DNA from: Saposhnikovia divaricata
Lineage: Eukaryota; Streptophyta; Magnoliopsida; Apiales; Apiaceae
Assembly: GCA_036435485.1 (NCBI GenBank)
Contig: CM071594.1
Location: 97,119,001 to 97,183,000, forward strand
Direction of reading: 5' to 3'
DNA length: 64,000 bases
Below, one piece after another: positions 22,429 to 33,557 of this stretch. Position 1 is the first letter of the stretch. Each line of letters begins with the position of its first letter. The notes beneath the pieces are model-generated. The model saw only the letters and a program-made list of their open reading frames with translations. It had not been told where the DNA came from and made no database searches. A program made the translations under genes and the position numbers.

Positions 22429-22512
22429 GATGAATTTTTAAGAGAGTTAAAAATTCGAGCTTGATTTTTGATTGAGTAAAAATAGGATCTTGATTTGTGT
22501 ATCAATCAATAG

Positions 22513-22524
22513 GCTCTGATACCA
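22513..22524 (-). other. Primer-binding site of the outer copia
   Basis: The minus strand reads TGGTATCAGAGC two bases inside the LTR end, as in the inner element. Confidence 0.93.
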
Positions 22525-22526
22525 AT

Positions 22527-23899
22527 TGTTAGGTCCGATAAGATTGTAGAAGGGGGGGTTGAATACAATCTATACCATTTTCTCGAAATTTATTCGTTAA
22601 ACAATTTTTACTTAAACGAATATTTTGTGCGGAATAATATAACACAAATTTCAAGTTGAATATAACAATATATTAACTTGATGGGTGTTACAAAATCAGT
22701 CCAAACGATTATCAAGTAATTAATAACTAATTAGAAAATTCAACATGAACTTTGCTAATTTAGTTAATAAAAATCAAGATATCAATTTGTGAACTAGGAA
22801 ACTTAATTCGCTAGTAGTACAAGAATCACAAGTAAACAAGTTCCAATGGATAGGATATTACAACTGAGATGAACTTGAATTTACAGAATTTAATTTGTAA
22901 GTGTTCTTGAGCTTGAGAGAGAGATATAAGAGCTGCTGTGTGTATTTTCTGTGTTTTGCTCGACTGCTTCATTTCTTCTGCATTCTGCCTCTTTATATAA
23001 CACAACCATAGTCATATTACTTTGTTTTAACTGATATAACAATCATTTTACATTAATATGACAATCGGTATTACTATCAATTGAATGTAATATGACTGTC
23101 CAGTTTAAATATAACATTCGGTATAACTATCCAGCCCAATATAACATTCGGTATTACTATCCAGTTCAATATAACATTCGGTATTACTATCCTTTGAATG
23201 AAATATAACTATCCAATTGAACTGCATATGACTATCTCCTCTTTGAACTGAATATGACTATCGGTATAACTATCAATTTGATAGTTATATCATCATATTT
23301 TTCAGTTTATAATTAATTAAATGATTTATAAAAATCATTTAACTAATTATTTCTTTTTCATATTACTTCTTATTTAATTAATCTAATAATCACTTTAACA
23401 AATACATTAATTCTGATAGAATTAATTTATTTATTAACTTAATTACTTGATTTAATCAATTAAAATAGAATTAATATAAATTCTTTAATAGTCAATACCT
23501 TACTGCGAACTACGTAATTATGATAAGGAACATATACTGGAACGATGTTGACGCTCGATGTACTGTCTGGTTCATGAACGACTAATTCCAATCTCTGTTC
23601 TTCATCGTGACTTTAACATTGTGGTCTTTTTATACTCTTCACTCTCATCAATCATTCGGTACTGAAATTGTTTCTTCTTACTTATAGAAATCTCTGTCTC
23701 TTAAATGAATCCATTTGTTTCAATGCTACCTTGAGGCCTGATCAGATATCTGAATCTTCTTCCAGTGTAAAACATCAAAACTATAGATTGACTTGTTGAT
23801 TTTTCTTCTGACGGTTATCATCTTTTGAGATTCCTGTGACAGTTGATATTATTTACTTATTACAATCTAGTTTAATTGGATTAGGATCCTCGAACTACA
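22527..23899 (-). repeat. 5' LTR of the outer copia
   Basis: On the plus strand it starts TGTTAGGTCC (the LTR 3' end, next to the PBS), with a G7 run. The far end is placed at ACTACA 23899 because gypsy coding sequence resumes just beyond it; that border is inferred, since the partner LTR is outside the window. In minus orientation U3 has an array of ATATAAC/CGGTATAACTAT units followed by a TATA box. Confidence 0.75.
22990..23300 (-). promoter_or_regulatory. ATATAACTATCGG array and TATA box in the outer LTR
   Basis: More than ten close variants of ATATAAC(A/T)TTCGGTATAACTATCC and ATATGACTATCGG fill about 23030-23300. In minus orientation they are followed by TTATATAAAG (about 22992-23001), a good TATA box. 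The same family recurs before this element's third ORF (1920-2250 and 16111-16210). Confidence 0.65.
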
Positions 23900-23904
23900 A
23901 ATAG

Positions 23905-25688
23905 GCTGAGTCATATGCCTTTCAGGAACTTGATCTTCACATGATAAGTTGAGGCAACAGCCTTGAATGCATGAAGTCCAGTCCTTCCATGGATATCGTT
24001 GTACGTTGAAGCCGCCTTAATTACCAGGAAGTTCAACACTTGAGTGGCCTCCTTGGGCTCTTGCCCAATAGTTACAGGCAGCTGAATAGTCCCTTCAACT
24101 TTGGATTCTACTCCATTAAATCCATATATAAGCATGTTATTGGGGATCAACTGAGAATCAGTGTATCCCATCTTCACAAACGCATCATGAAACAGAATGT
24201 CAACGGAAGATCCATTGTCTATCAAGACTCGCTTCACCTACTAGTTTCCAATCACAGAAGTTATGACCAACGGGTCGTCATGGGGGAACTTCACCCCTTC
24301 CAAGTCTGAGTCATCAAAAATAACCACTACCTCAGTTTTTGCACGCTTCGGGGCCTCTCCCACGATGTGCAACACCTCTCGGGCATAAGCCTTTCGAGAG
24401 TTCCTAGTTATCCTGGCCGCGGTCGGGCCTCCTGAGATCATGTTGATTACTGGCCCTCGGGGCTGTGGGTTGCGATCTTGATCATCATCCCTTCTATTAT
24501 AGTCTCTTCTCTGATTACCACGTTCTTCACCCTTAGTGAAGTGCCTAAGTTTCCCTCTACGGATAAAAAACTCGATCTCATCTTTGAGTTGCTTGCAATC
24601 GTCAGTGTCATGCCCCACATCTCTATGGAATCTGCAATACTGATTCTGGTTTCTCTTTACGGGATCACCCCTGAGTGGCTTCGGCCATCTGAAATCCTTA
24701 TCATTCTCAATGTCCAACAAGATTCGACTCTTAGGAGTATTCAACCTTGCATACTCAGTGAACCTTGACCCTTGGTTCTTATTAGGGGCAGAGTCGGAGT
24801 CCTCGCTAGTTCGGGGATACTTGTCCCTAGCATCATACTCTTGATCATCATAGTCCTGGTCTTGCTTTCGCTTCTTGGAGTCATTGTTACCTCCTCCTCC
24901 ACCTACGGTGGTTTCTTTCTTCATGTTATCCTCAACTTTAATATACTTATCATCCCTTCGTTGGAGCTCAGCCATGTTCTCAAGGGGATGTTCGCCAATG
25001 ATCTCTTGAAGAAGAGGTCAGTGGTTTCGTGCTCCAGGGCTACCATTGCCACCTTATTTTCCAAATCAGTGATATTCAGGGTCTCCTTAGTGAATCGCTT
25101 GAGGTAATCCCTCAGATTTTCATTCTTTCCTTGCACCACATACATAAGAGATGCGGAGCTCTTCTCATGCACCCTTCCGCTAATGAATTGGCTAACGAAA
25201 GTGGCACTCAACTCCTTAAAAGAGCCAATAGAGTTCGCAGGCAATCGGCTATACCATCTCCGAGCCATTCCCGACAAGGTTTGGGGGAACGCTCTGCACT
25301 TTATGGCATCACTTGCAGGCTGCAGCATCAGTGCGTTTGAGAACGTCCTGACGTGATTTGCGGGATCACCCGTTCCATCATAAGCCTTAATTGTCGGCAT
25401 CTTAAACTTCCTAGAAATATGAGAATTCATCACCTCCTCAGTAAACGGGGGTGTAGGATCATCAGGATCTCCAAGTGGCATGAGATCCTTGGGGTTATTC
25501 CTGGGGGTTTCCACCCTCATAGCTTCTCTTGTTGGGACATCAGCCCTTTTCTGTCTTCTTGAGGACCTCTCCAAATCTATAACGGGAATCCTTCCTGAGA
25601 TTGGAGGGGGTCGAATCAGACTCTGTCTTGCCTGTTCCCTTGCTATGTCATCCTTTAGCCTTTGGATCTCAGCCTCATGAGCCTTAAT
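23905..25688 (-). pseudogene. gag: Gypsy gag (C-terminal part) and protease remnant
   Basis: From 25688 downward the frame encodes the retrotransposon gag core (AFPQTLSGMARRWYSRLP, then SFKELSATFVSQFI). A one-base indel near 24960-24985 shifts the frame. The next segment holds the zinc-knuckle-like CRFHRDVGHDTDDCKQL and a basic linker. Two consecutive TAG codons at 24243-24238 interrupt the same frame just before the aspartic protease (LIDNGSSVDILFHDAF). Homology fades near 23911 at the copia border. Not functional. Confidence 0.85.
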
Positions 25689-28600
25689 TGTAAGAACCCA
25701 AAATTTCGGTAGAATTAAAACTTTTCCTATTATGATGAAGTGCATCAATGAATAGTGATTTGGTGGATGAATAGTGATTTTGAGGATTAAGAAAATTTTT
25801 CATGCCACCTATGTACGAGACGTAGTGTGGATATTCCGAAGTTATACTAGTAATCTACGGAGTAAATAAGTGTATGTAAATGCGATCGGAATTCAGAAAT
25901 TCCAAATTCTATTTTCGTGTAATATTTGACCGATCAGTGAATTATATATCAGTAATATCAAGAAATGAGATATTTAATTTGAGGAATTGAGGAGTTAATA
26001 TTTTGGAATTTTATTATAAGTGATTTGAGAATTTGGAACGAAAACCACTGAGGAAGTGAAACAAACGTTCTAGAAACCGCTGAAACTTTACAATGAGATT
26101 AAGCGATTGAGCGAACGAATCATGGATTAAGGAGATGGTATATTAAGAGTCCAAGGAAGGATATATTATGAGAGGGAAAAAGGATTGAGAATAAACTCCT
26201 AGAATTGAGAAAAGAGAATGCATGAGAAATCGGGAGAACGTTTTCTGAGATAAAGAGAAATAAACAAGGGATGTTGGAATTAATATTCGTTCGAGGTATT
26301 GTGCTATATTAGAGCAATAATATGCAACGTATAAGTTGTAACGTATTTATTTTATTCAAGAAACGACAAGGAAATCAAGGCGGTGGAAAAGAAAACAAAA
26401 CAAAAGGACTTAAGTGCAAGAAACAAGAGACAAGGACTTGGTTGCAATTAGCAAAGGGCTTGGTTGCAATTTAAGTGGATAAGAAATCTAGAGGAGCCAA
26501 TGAGAGGTTGCCACCTAGCAAGGATGAGATGCATCCAACCAAAAATAGATATATATCAAGTGTATGGCATTATTAGAACATAAAACCAAGAACAAAACCA
26601 TTCTGCCCAGAAGAACACCTCTCAGTAAAACGGGCCTAGAGCCTTCATTACTCAATGAAATTTTTTGTTCTTTATATGGTTAGAAAGCTGTTAAGACTCT
26701 CTACAACTTTCATTCAGGAGCCTCGACCAGGAAACGAGTGCAAGGGCTTCGTTTTTGCTGATCTTTGGGGCGTGTTTTTCCAGTCAGGAAACCCACTTCC
26801 ATGTTCTTGATTTCTTTGGTGAGATTGAAGATGGTGAGCATAGAGTAAGGCTTCCCCAAGGTTAACCAAGCTTGTTTGAGATTGTAAGAACATCAAGAAG
26901 GTATAAAACCCTAACCCCTCTTGGCCATGAATTATTTATGGTGTTTAATGTTAGATCCATGGATGTTAGTGTGAATCTTGGACATATAAGTTATGGATGA
27001 TGTAGATCTTGAGTTTAAGTGTTGTGGTTGTGATTTTTAAGCTTGTGGTTAGTGTATGTATCTCCATGTATGTTATAAAGTATGAACTTGGTGATTTAGA
27101 TGTTGGTTGTGATGTGGATGTAAGATTCTTGGTTGGTTTAGTGATATAAGCATGCTGAGATTTTTCCAGGAACTTGAACTGTCTTTAAGAGGGTTTTGAA
27201 CCCCCAAATCTTGTCCCCTGAGGTCCTAATATATATTGTTGGAAAGGTATTTGAATTTAGTTTCCAGAAATATAAGGTTCATGACTAGGTGATGTATAGA
27301 TTTTGAGTTATGGCCTGAGAAGTGAAATGTGTTTCTGGATTCCGGGCTGCACTAATTGGTCCCCTTGTGAACCTTGTTTAAACCCCTAAAAATTTATGTA
27401 GGATGATGGAAAACTTAGAGAAGCTAGCAAATGCAGTGGTGAAGGCTACCCAAAAAGAATTGGATTAAAATATGTATTTTTCAATTTTATAAAAATGCTA
27501 GAGTAAAATTCGCGCAAGGGAAAAAGTCGTAAGTGGAGTGTAATTTTAGGGGTAATGGATATGATTCGGATATGGTAACCAAATTAAGTCGAATAAGTGA
27601 CGAGCGTAATCGAGTGATGACATGAACCTATAGTGGGGCTAGAGTGTCATAAGACGAAGTCATTAATTTAATTTTACACCCCCTAAAACCCCGCAATTAA
27701 AGAGATATTGATTAAGGTACTAACGAACGGTTATTGCTTATGTATAGATCATTCCACTCCGCACGCTCGACCACCCCAACCTCACCAAGGCAAGTTTAAT
27801 TTTCAAAACTTACATATACAAGGACTTGCACTGTTGTGTTTGTAGTTTTCAATCATATCAAATGTTTATGTTTATCGAAGTATCGATGAAATTGAGATGT
27901 ATAAGTACATATATGTTTGCACCCCTTGAACTTAGAATGAAATGTTTTCTTCGGACAACGACTCTAGCAATAGAGGTCGTAACGGTCCGTATATACTATT
28001 GACCGGGGAGCGGTATATTATTATATCGTAATTAAATTGCGAAAACCCGAAGAGCCATTCGGGAAGTATCGTATACTTAAGTATTTATTATTTTTACATT
28101 ATTATAAATACTCAAGAATATCTATCTTGGATCAAAAGTTTATTTTAATTAAATAATTATTTTATTAATTGTTTATATTAAATCCCAAAATATCATTTAT
28201 TAATTATTGTTCATTATTTTAAAGACAAAGCTAATCCAAGATACCTTCATCGTTTTCAAACTCGAACTCTTTCGAACCCAAAACATTTTCGAAAACCCCC
28301 GATCAGGTTTTGCTTCTTGTACGATTTCAAGAATTAACGGTCGACTGATGTCGGACCTCAATTACTCAGTTTTCAATCAAAATAAAGTTTTTAAAAGAAA
28401 AAGAAAAAGGGGACTCTGGCAGGTGTGGGAATCGTTGACGAACGATTCTTGAGATGTGTAAGCGGCCGTGAGCCAGGCGGTCCATCAATTATTATTCCGG
28501 CCCAGGTGTTGCCGAAGGATGATTACGGATGTAGTTTTCATCGTGGGTGATTATGGATGTAGTTTTCACCCGGGGATAGTTACGGGTGTAGTTTCTATCC

Positions 28601-29604
28601 TTCTACCGGTAGAGAAGACCCGCGGATTATTGGACTTGGATGTGGCGACTGATCATCGTCAATCCTTGTCAGGTTTTTATGTTTTCTTCCAGTCCCATCC
28701 TCCACTTTGGAAAAATACTCAAACACTGCTTCTTGGGCCTAAGTGCCAAGTTGCCGATAGTGTGGTTTTCGATAAGAAAAATATTGACATCGTGCAGTAT
28801 CTAGAACTGCAAGATTTTCTATAAAGATTGGCACGTGTTCGTGCACTCTTGCAATTATTTTAAAGAATGAAATGTTTTTGAATGAGAAACCTTCTAAGCT
28901 AATGGAAGGAAAGAGGTTTGCAATGATGTATTCCCTGTACAGTATGTTAACCGTAGAGTGTTTTGCCGAAAATGATATACTCATATGTATATATTTTTAA
29001 ACTTGAGATATATTGAAATGGGAACCTTATAAAGGGTTCATATGTTATTCTTAAAGCTCCTTAGTGAGTATAGATGTTTTATTCAAACTCGGATATATAT
29101 ATTGTCCAATTATGTTTTGAAATTTGAGATATATACCCATATAGTTGGGAATGTTTTCGAAACAAACCACATTATTATTTTTCAAAATGGTGAACTTGCT
29201 GAGCATTATGTAGCTCATTCTTGCTTTAAAAAACTTTTCAGAAAGAGAAGAATTTGGCCGATTAACTCCGCACCAGCAGAAGAGGAGTAGAAGAATTACC
29301 CCGGAGATGATTTAGTTCCTGATAAATACTACAAAGTAAGTCTGATAGGTTTTCCACTGTAATAATAAGACTTGTCTTCAAGTGTAGTTGTATAAGTGGA
29401 AGCGCGTAAGATTCTGGATTGTACAGATGAATTGTAATATTTAGTGTTACTTTTGATTATCGTTTCTGAGGCTCTAACTTGTTTGTGCATAAGATTGAGG
29501 TCTGAATAGATGTATTGTTGAGTTGTAAAGTTAATACAGGTATGATATGGTTGGATGGTGATGTGACAACTTGAATCTTTGACCTCAGATTTGGGGGCGT
29601 CACA
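25689..29604 (+). mobile_element. Solo LTR (3.9 kb) inserted in the gypsy gag
   Basis: Starts TGTAAGAACCCAAAATTTCGG and ends CAGATTTGGGGGCGTCACA, the TG...CA ends typical of long plant gypsy LTRs. The two ends are imperfect inverted copies of each other. No gag/pol is present. The flanks are two halves of one gag; a 5-bp duplication would leave the gag frame in register. The flanking pentamers TTAAT and GAAAT match at only three of five positions, so the TSD has decayed or the LTR arose by unequal exchange. It contains a host-like leader (about 26580-26930) but no convincing ORF. Confidence 0.7.
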
Positions 29605-30217
29605 GAAATCCTCTCCTCAACCGTTTTTGGAGGTCCATCATGGATTCCTTGGGTCCTCGCCCGAGGTTCTCTGCTAACACGTCGCCTCCTTGGATGTTCA
29701 TCACGATCATCATCCTCAGATGACGAATCATAAGAATAGGGGCCAAAGTAGTCGTCCTGATAAGGACCCAATCCTCTAATATAGGGTGGATCCTGTGTTT
29801 GCATGGCATGTCCGCTTGGCCCTGCTCCCCGAGCAGCTGGAGGGTGGTTAGGCAGACCATACCTCGGGTTAGTATTCAAGGGGAGATCTGTGGTGTGGAT
29901 CTGTACCCCTGGTGGTGGGATGTCAGGATTAAAAAGAGGAGAGACCACCATCTGAAGAGGGTTGGTTCCTCGTCCTGCTTGGTCGATCAGAGGCCGCGTA
30001 CTATCAATGCAGGGAATCGCCCCTGATTGTTGAGAAACTTGAGACTGGGTGATCACCCCTGATGCTGGGGGAGCCTGTTGGATGATCGCTCCTGATCCTG
30101 GGGGAGCTGTTGGATGATCACCCCTGATGCTGGGGGAGCCTGTTCGGTGAGGGGTGGAGCAGAGCTGAGTGGCACGGCCTCAGTTACAGCTGGTGTTGTT
30201 CTTCGTGTTTGAACCAT
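29605..30217 (-). pseudogene. gag: Gypsy gag, N-terminal part
   Basis: Starts at ATG 30217 (start MVQTRRTTPAV), 17 bases after the PBS. A proline/alanine-rich region contains three tandem copies of a roughly 35-base unit encoding APPASGVI-like peptides; one copy lacks a base and shifts the frame. The longer frame continues through DDYFGPYSYDSSSEDDDRD to the solo-LTR border. The other half of gag resumes at 25688. Confidence 0.8.
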
Positions 30218-30233
30218 GGTTGATGTTGTCTTC

Positions 30234-30250
30234 CCAAAGACGGCGCCAAA
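30234..30250 (-). other. PBS region of the degenerate gypsy
   Basis: The minus strand reads TTTGGCGCCGTCTTTGGG right after the LTR, the TGGCGCC-type PBS usual in Tat/Athila gypsy elements. Confidence 0.7.
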
Positions 30251-30822
30251 TGTTGTGGAATAAAATCGAGGGTTTGTAAATTGCGGCTAGGGTTTGTATG
30301 TATTAAATACAAGGGATGGTGAGCTTCGAGCTTTAATGGCTGTTCTTGTGTTCGAGACTGATCGGTCCTCACAAGATGCCTACGTATCTCTGTATTGCTA
30401 GAGAATCAAGCCAACGTAGTTCTTGGTGTTCGCCCTCGGGGCTATGGCGACAAGGGCACACCAAGGACGTAGTGGCTTGTATGTCCTTATTCGAGGATTA
30501 AGCCAACGTAGTTCTGAGAATGAGGGGTCAGGCCCTTTATATAGGATGAGAAGCCTTAGAATCGTAGTAGGGTTAGGTGACTTGGCGGACAAGTCACCTC
30601 CTCTAGGAAGGTTCTAGACTCCTTCCTTGTAGGAGTCAGTTTCCATGTTGAATTAGGTGCCTTGGAGGCTAAGTCAGGCAGGAGTAATATCCTTGTTTGA
30701 CTCTTATTGCTGAGCTGTTTTTCACCTCCAATATTAGTTACGAAATTAATATTTAAAATAGGGTTTTGGACCCTGTTGGTGGGCCCCATGTTTGGATCAT
30801 ACCGGGTCTAATTAATTCAACA
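30251..30822 (-). repeat. 5' LTR of the degenerate gypsy
   Basis: In minus orientation TGTTGAATTAATT...TTCCACAACA, 572 bp, with TATATAAAG near 30535-30543. It shares with the young gypsy LTR a core with AGAACTACGT-TGGCTTGAT and GGTACGTAGGC-like words. The far border (30822) is inferred from the inverted ends TGTTG/CAACA; candidate TSD TTAAT 30823-30827. Confidence 0.65.
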
Positions 30823-30827
30823 TTAAT

Positions 30828-33203
30828 TGTGACTTTAGGACGTATTTTTAGCCCATATCATATTTATTTGTTAATTGATACGAGTACGATACAATTAATT
30901 AGAGCCCAAACACAGCTGGTATTACTTTACCAAACCCACTCCAAAGAAACACAAAACCACCCCCAACAAACACAATACCACTTTCCACCTCATCAATCCA
31001 CACCTTTTCAATCTCAACCACTCCTTTTACTTTAAATCTCAACCACTCCTTCCACCCAACTCCTCCTATAAATAAACCCCTTCCCCCAGCCATTTCTAAC
31101 AAGCTAAAGAGCCAAATAATTGCTGGGATTTTTGAAGTGTGAGCTCTCTCAATATATCCAAACACTCTCTACACCCACTTCATCTCAAAAACCTTCTCTT
31201 TCTTATATATACTTAAATATATACAAGGTTTTTGTTCCAAAAAGCTTAGTTCCATCAACCAAGATTTCTCCCACCTAGCAAGCTCATCTACCACTACTAT
31301 CCGGCCTCCCGAAGGGCTGCCCAAGTTCGACCATAAGCCAAAATCCGGCCGAACCTCCGGTGAATTTTTCCGTCGAACTTTTCCGGCGATATCCAAAAAG
31401 TGGTAATAATTTAGCTTCACATCCGAGTCTTAACCGACCATATTTTTATACATATAAGAGCTCTCTATCTTCATCTTCTCTTCATCTCTAAGCTCTTATA
31501 TCGGATCTCTAAACGAGACCATAAAAATCCGTACAAGGATTAAATTTCGAACAACGATTCGAAATATTACAAAACCTCAAAAAGAGGTTATATTTGACGA
31601 CGGTCAAATAATACATCGAGCTTGATTTGATTCCCTTCTATCACCTTAGTGTTCCGGGAGAAAAGAATCTAAAAGCCATTGATTAAAATTTTAACGCACT
31701 TACTTTGGCCATTAATATTTATTATTGTGATATATATAACTGTGCTAAAGCGTGATTTGTTTCCCTTCTATCACCTCTAGTGTTCAGGGGGAAATAAGTT
31801 ATTAAGCTTCTATTTATATATTTTTCGCACTTTTTCTTCTCGTCCTCACACTTGTGAGTGATTTTACTTTCCGCACTTTTTATTCTCGTCCTCACACTTG
31901 TGAGTGATTTTACTTTTTCGCACTAATTTAACGCATAATAGCGGCCCTCGTTTTATCCTATAGATAAGGCGAGTTACTTTTACGTATGTGTGCGTTTATT
32001 TGTGTGTTGTGTTTAATTGGCCAAATTATTATTAAAGTGCAAATTGTTAAAGTAAAATTGTAACACTCTCGTTTAAATATATATACGAATAGTCTAAGCC
32101 AAGACTATATCGAACGAGAAGTTGTTTATCAAAGATCCTTAAGCTATAAAGCTTTTAAAGGACTTGATTTATACATTACTTCGAAAATAGACGTATTTTC
32201 AATAAAGAAGTAATTGTAAGTATACTTCGATCTTTACGAAAGACGAACCAAGTATACGATTATAAACCTTATAAGCCTACGAGCTTAAAGGACAAAATCA
32301 ATATTCATAAACTCCGAGATATATTTAAATCTCATTTAAACGGAGTATTGTATTAAAAGTATTCTTCGATCTACAAGTCATATCGAATAAAGAATACACA
32401 TAAAGTCATAAGCAAACAAAGCTTATTGAACTTATTTTTAGTTAATATTCGTGTAAGAATATTATAGTCACCGTAGGACATATTAAGTCCAAAACCTCTC
32501 TATATTACGGTTTGTTTCGTAGATATTGTTTTCTAAGTTTTGCAGTGAGGTGAAGTTGAAGTGGGGTGATTCTCGTTCTAAGACCCAAGTCCTAGGCACT
32601 AGCGGGGAGTTAGTGGCCTTTGCACCGTGAAGAAGATGAAAGACCCAAGACCTTTTATCTAAGATCCAAGACCAGCAAAAGCGAGGAATTCAAAGACTAC
32701 ACCAAGGGTTCTACATCAACTTTGAAGAAGCAGCGGGGAGTTGCTGTCTAAGATAAGTTGTGTAGGTTTTTCACAACGACTTCGAGGGTGTAACGGGAAG
32801 TTACGACCCAAGACGAGTCTTGTGGGTTTTTATATTTATTGTGAGGTAGTATCTTGGAGATACGTACCAAGACCAATATTTATAGGGTTGTAAATGCTTC
32901 TCCGCCTACTAAAGGAGCGAGATATTTTTAAGGGAAAATCTCGAGTCCGGAGAGGAGCTCGGGGACTGGAGTAGGGGTGAGCGAATCCATTAGGGATTTC
33001 GCCATCGCGAACTAGGATAAAATCTCCTGTATGGTATTTTCTTCCATTGTCTTTTATTTCTGCACTTAAAAACTACATAACGACTCGGTAAAAGTTTTAA
33101 AAAGGGAAAATTATTTTAAAACGCCATAATAATTTTTAAATTGGTTATTAAGCTATTCAACCCCCCATTCTAGCTTAAAATATCCCTCTTACGGGACCTT
33201 ACA
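30828..33203 (+). repeat. LTR-like segment ending in GGGACCTTACA
   Basis: The right end (ATTCAACCCCCC...GGGACCTTACA) closely resembles the LTR 3' end of the outer copia, and F-box coding sequence starts just after it, so this is the right border of another inserted element. No PBS follows, so it is a 3' or solo LTR in plus orientation. The left limit is uncertain; TGTGACTTTAGG at 30828 is one candidate. It has CTATAAATAAA (31067-31076), two tandem copies of a roughly 47-base unit CGCACTTTTT...GTGAGTGATTTTACTT (about 31827-31920), and related TTCCCTTCTATCACC segments. No ORF is supported. Confidence 0.5.
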
Positions 33204-33235
33204 TACTCCCACACTTCTCAGTCTCACTAACGAAA

Positions 33236-33530
33236 TATTACAGATTCATAGCTGTCAGTTTCCACCACATCACATGCTAACTTAATTTGGTAACATGTGT
33301 TCTCATGATCAGCACCATAGCTAGAGTTAGTAACATGTTCTCATAATCAGATGCTCACATGATCACGTGGTTACAACTGAACAACTAAGAACGATCAGTC
33401 ACGTATATGCCAGCTAGTTTCTTTATTCTTTATGTATTGTAATCTACAGTTGTAAGCTCTATATATAGAGCATACTTGTTGGCAATGAAAATAACTAACC
33501 AAGCCATTCTACTCTATTAATTCTTTTATA
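33236..33530 (+). repeat. 5' LTR of the TA...TA copia
   Basis: 295 bp with a 16-bp perfect palindrome, GCTCTATATATAGAGC (33456-33471), spanning the likely TATA box. Confidence 0.92.
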
Positions 33531-33542
33531 TGGTATCAGAGC
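33531..33542 (+). other. PBS of the TA...TA copia
   Basis: TGGTATCAGAGC immediately follows the LTR with no spacer bases. Confidence 0.92.
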
Positions 33543-33557
33543 TAACCTGTCATCAAC

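Larger units (their letters stand above)
1..23899 (-). mobile_element. Outer Sirevirus-like Ty1/copia element, 5' part, split by a younger copia
   Basis: Read on the minus strand the order is 5' LTR (23899 to 22527), PBS (22524 to 22513), gag, pol, an AT-rich spacer, and a third ORF that leaves the window at base 1, so the 3' LTR is not visible. The interval 2256-16110 is a separate plus-strand element with TSD TAACT at 2251-2255 and 16111-16115. The [11 protein letters not shown] protease motif, the iMet-type PBS and the extra ORF after RNase H fit the SIRE/Maximus (Sirevirus) lineage. The copy is inactive: gag has a frameshift and a stop, and pol has two changed catalytic residues. It sits inside the protease region of a minus-strand gypsy element; AATAG at 23900-23904 is the predicted TSD. 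Confidence 0.85.
23900..30822 (-). mobile_element. Degenerate Tat-like Ty3/gypsy element, 5' part
   Basis: Minus-strand order: 5' LTR (30822 to 30251), PBS, gag start (30217), gag cut by the solo LTR at 25689-29604, then gag end, zinc knuckle and protease down to about 23905, where the outer copia interrupts it. The rest of pol would lie beyond the copia, left of the window. Frameshifts and stops show it is old. The gag, knuckle (FHRDVGHDTDDC) and protease (LIDNGSSVDILF) match the order and motifs of the intact gypsy at 44177-57048. Confidence 0.85.
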
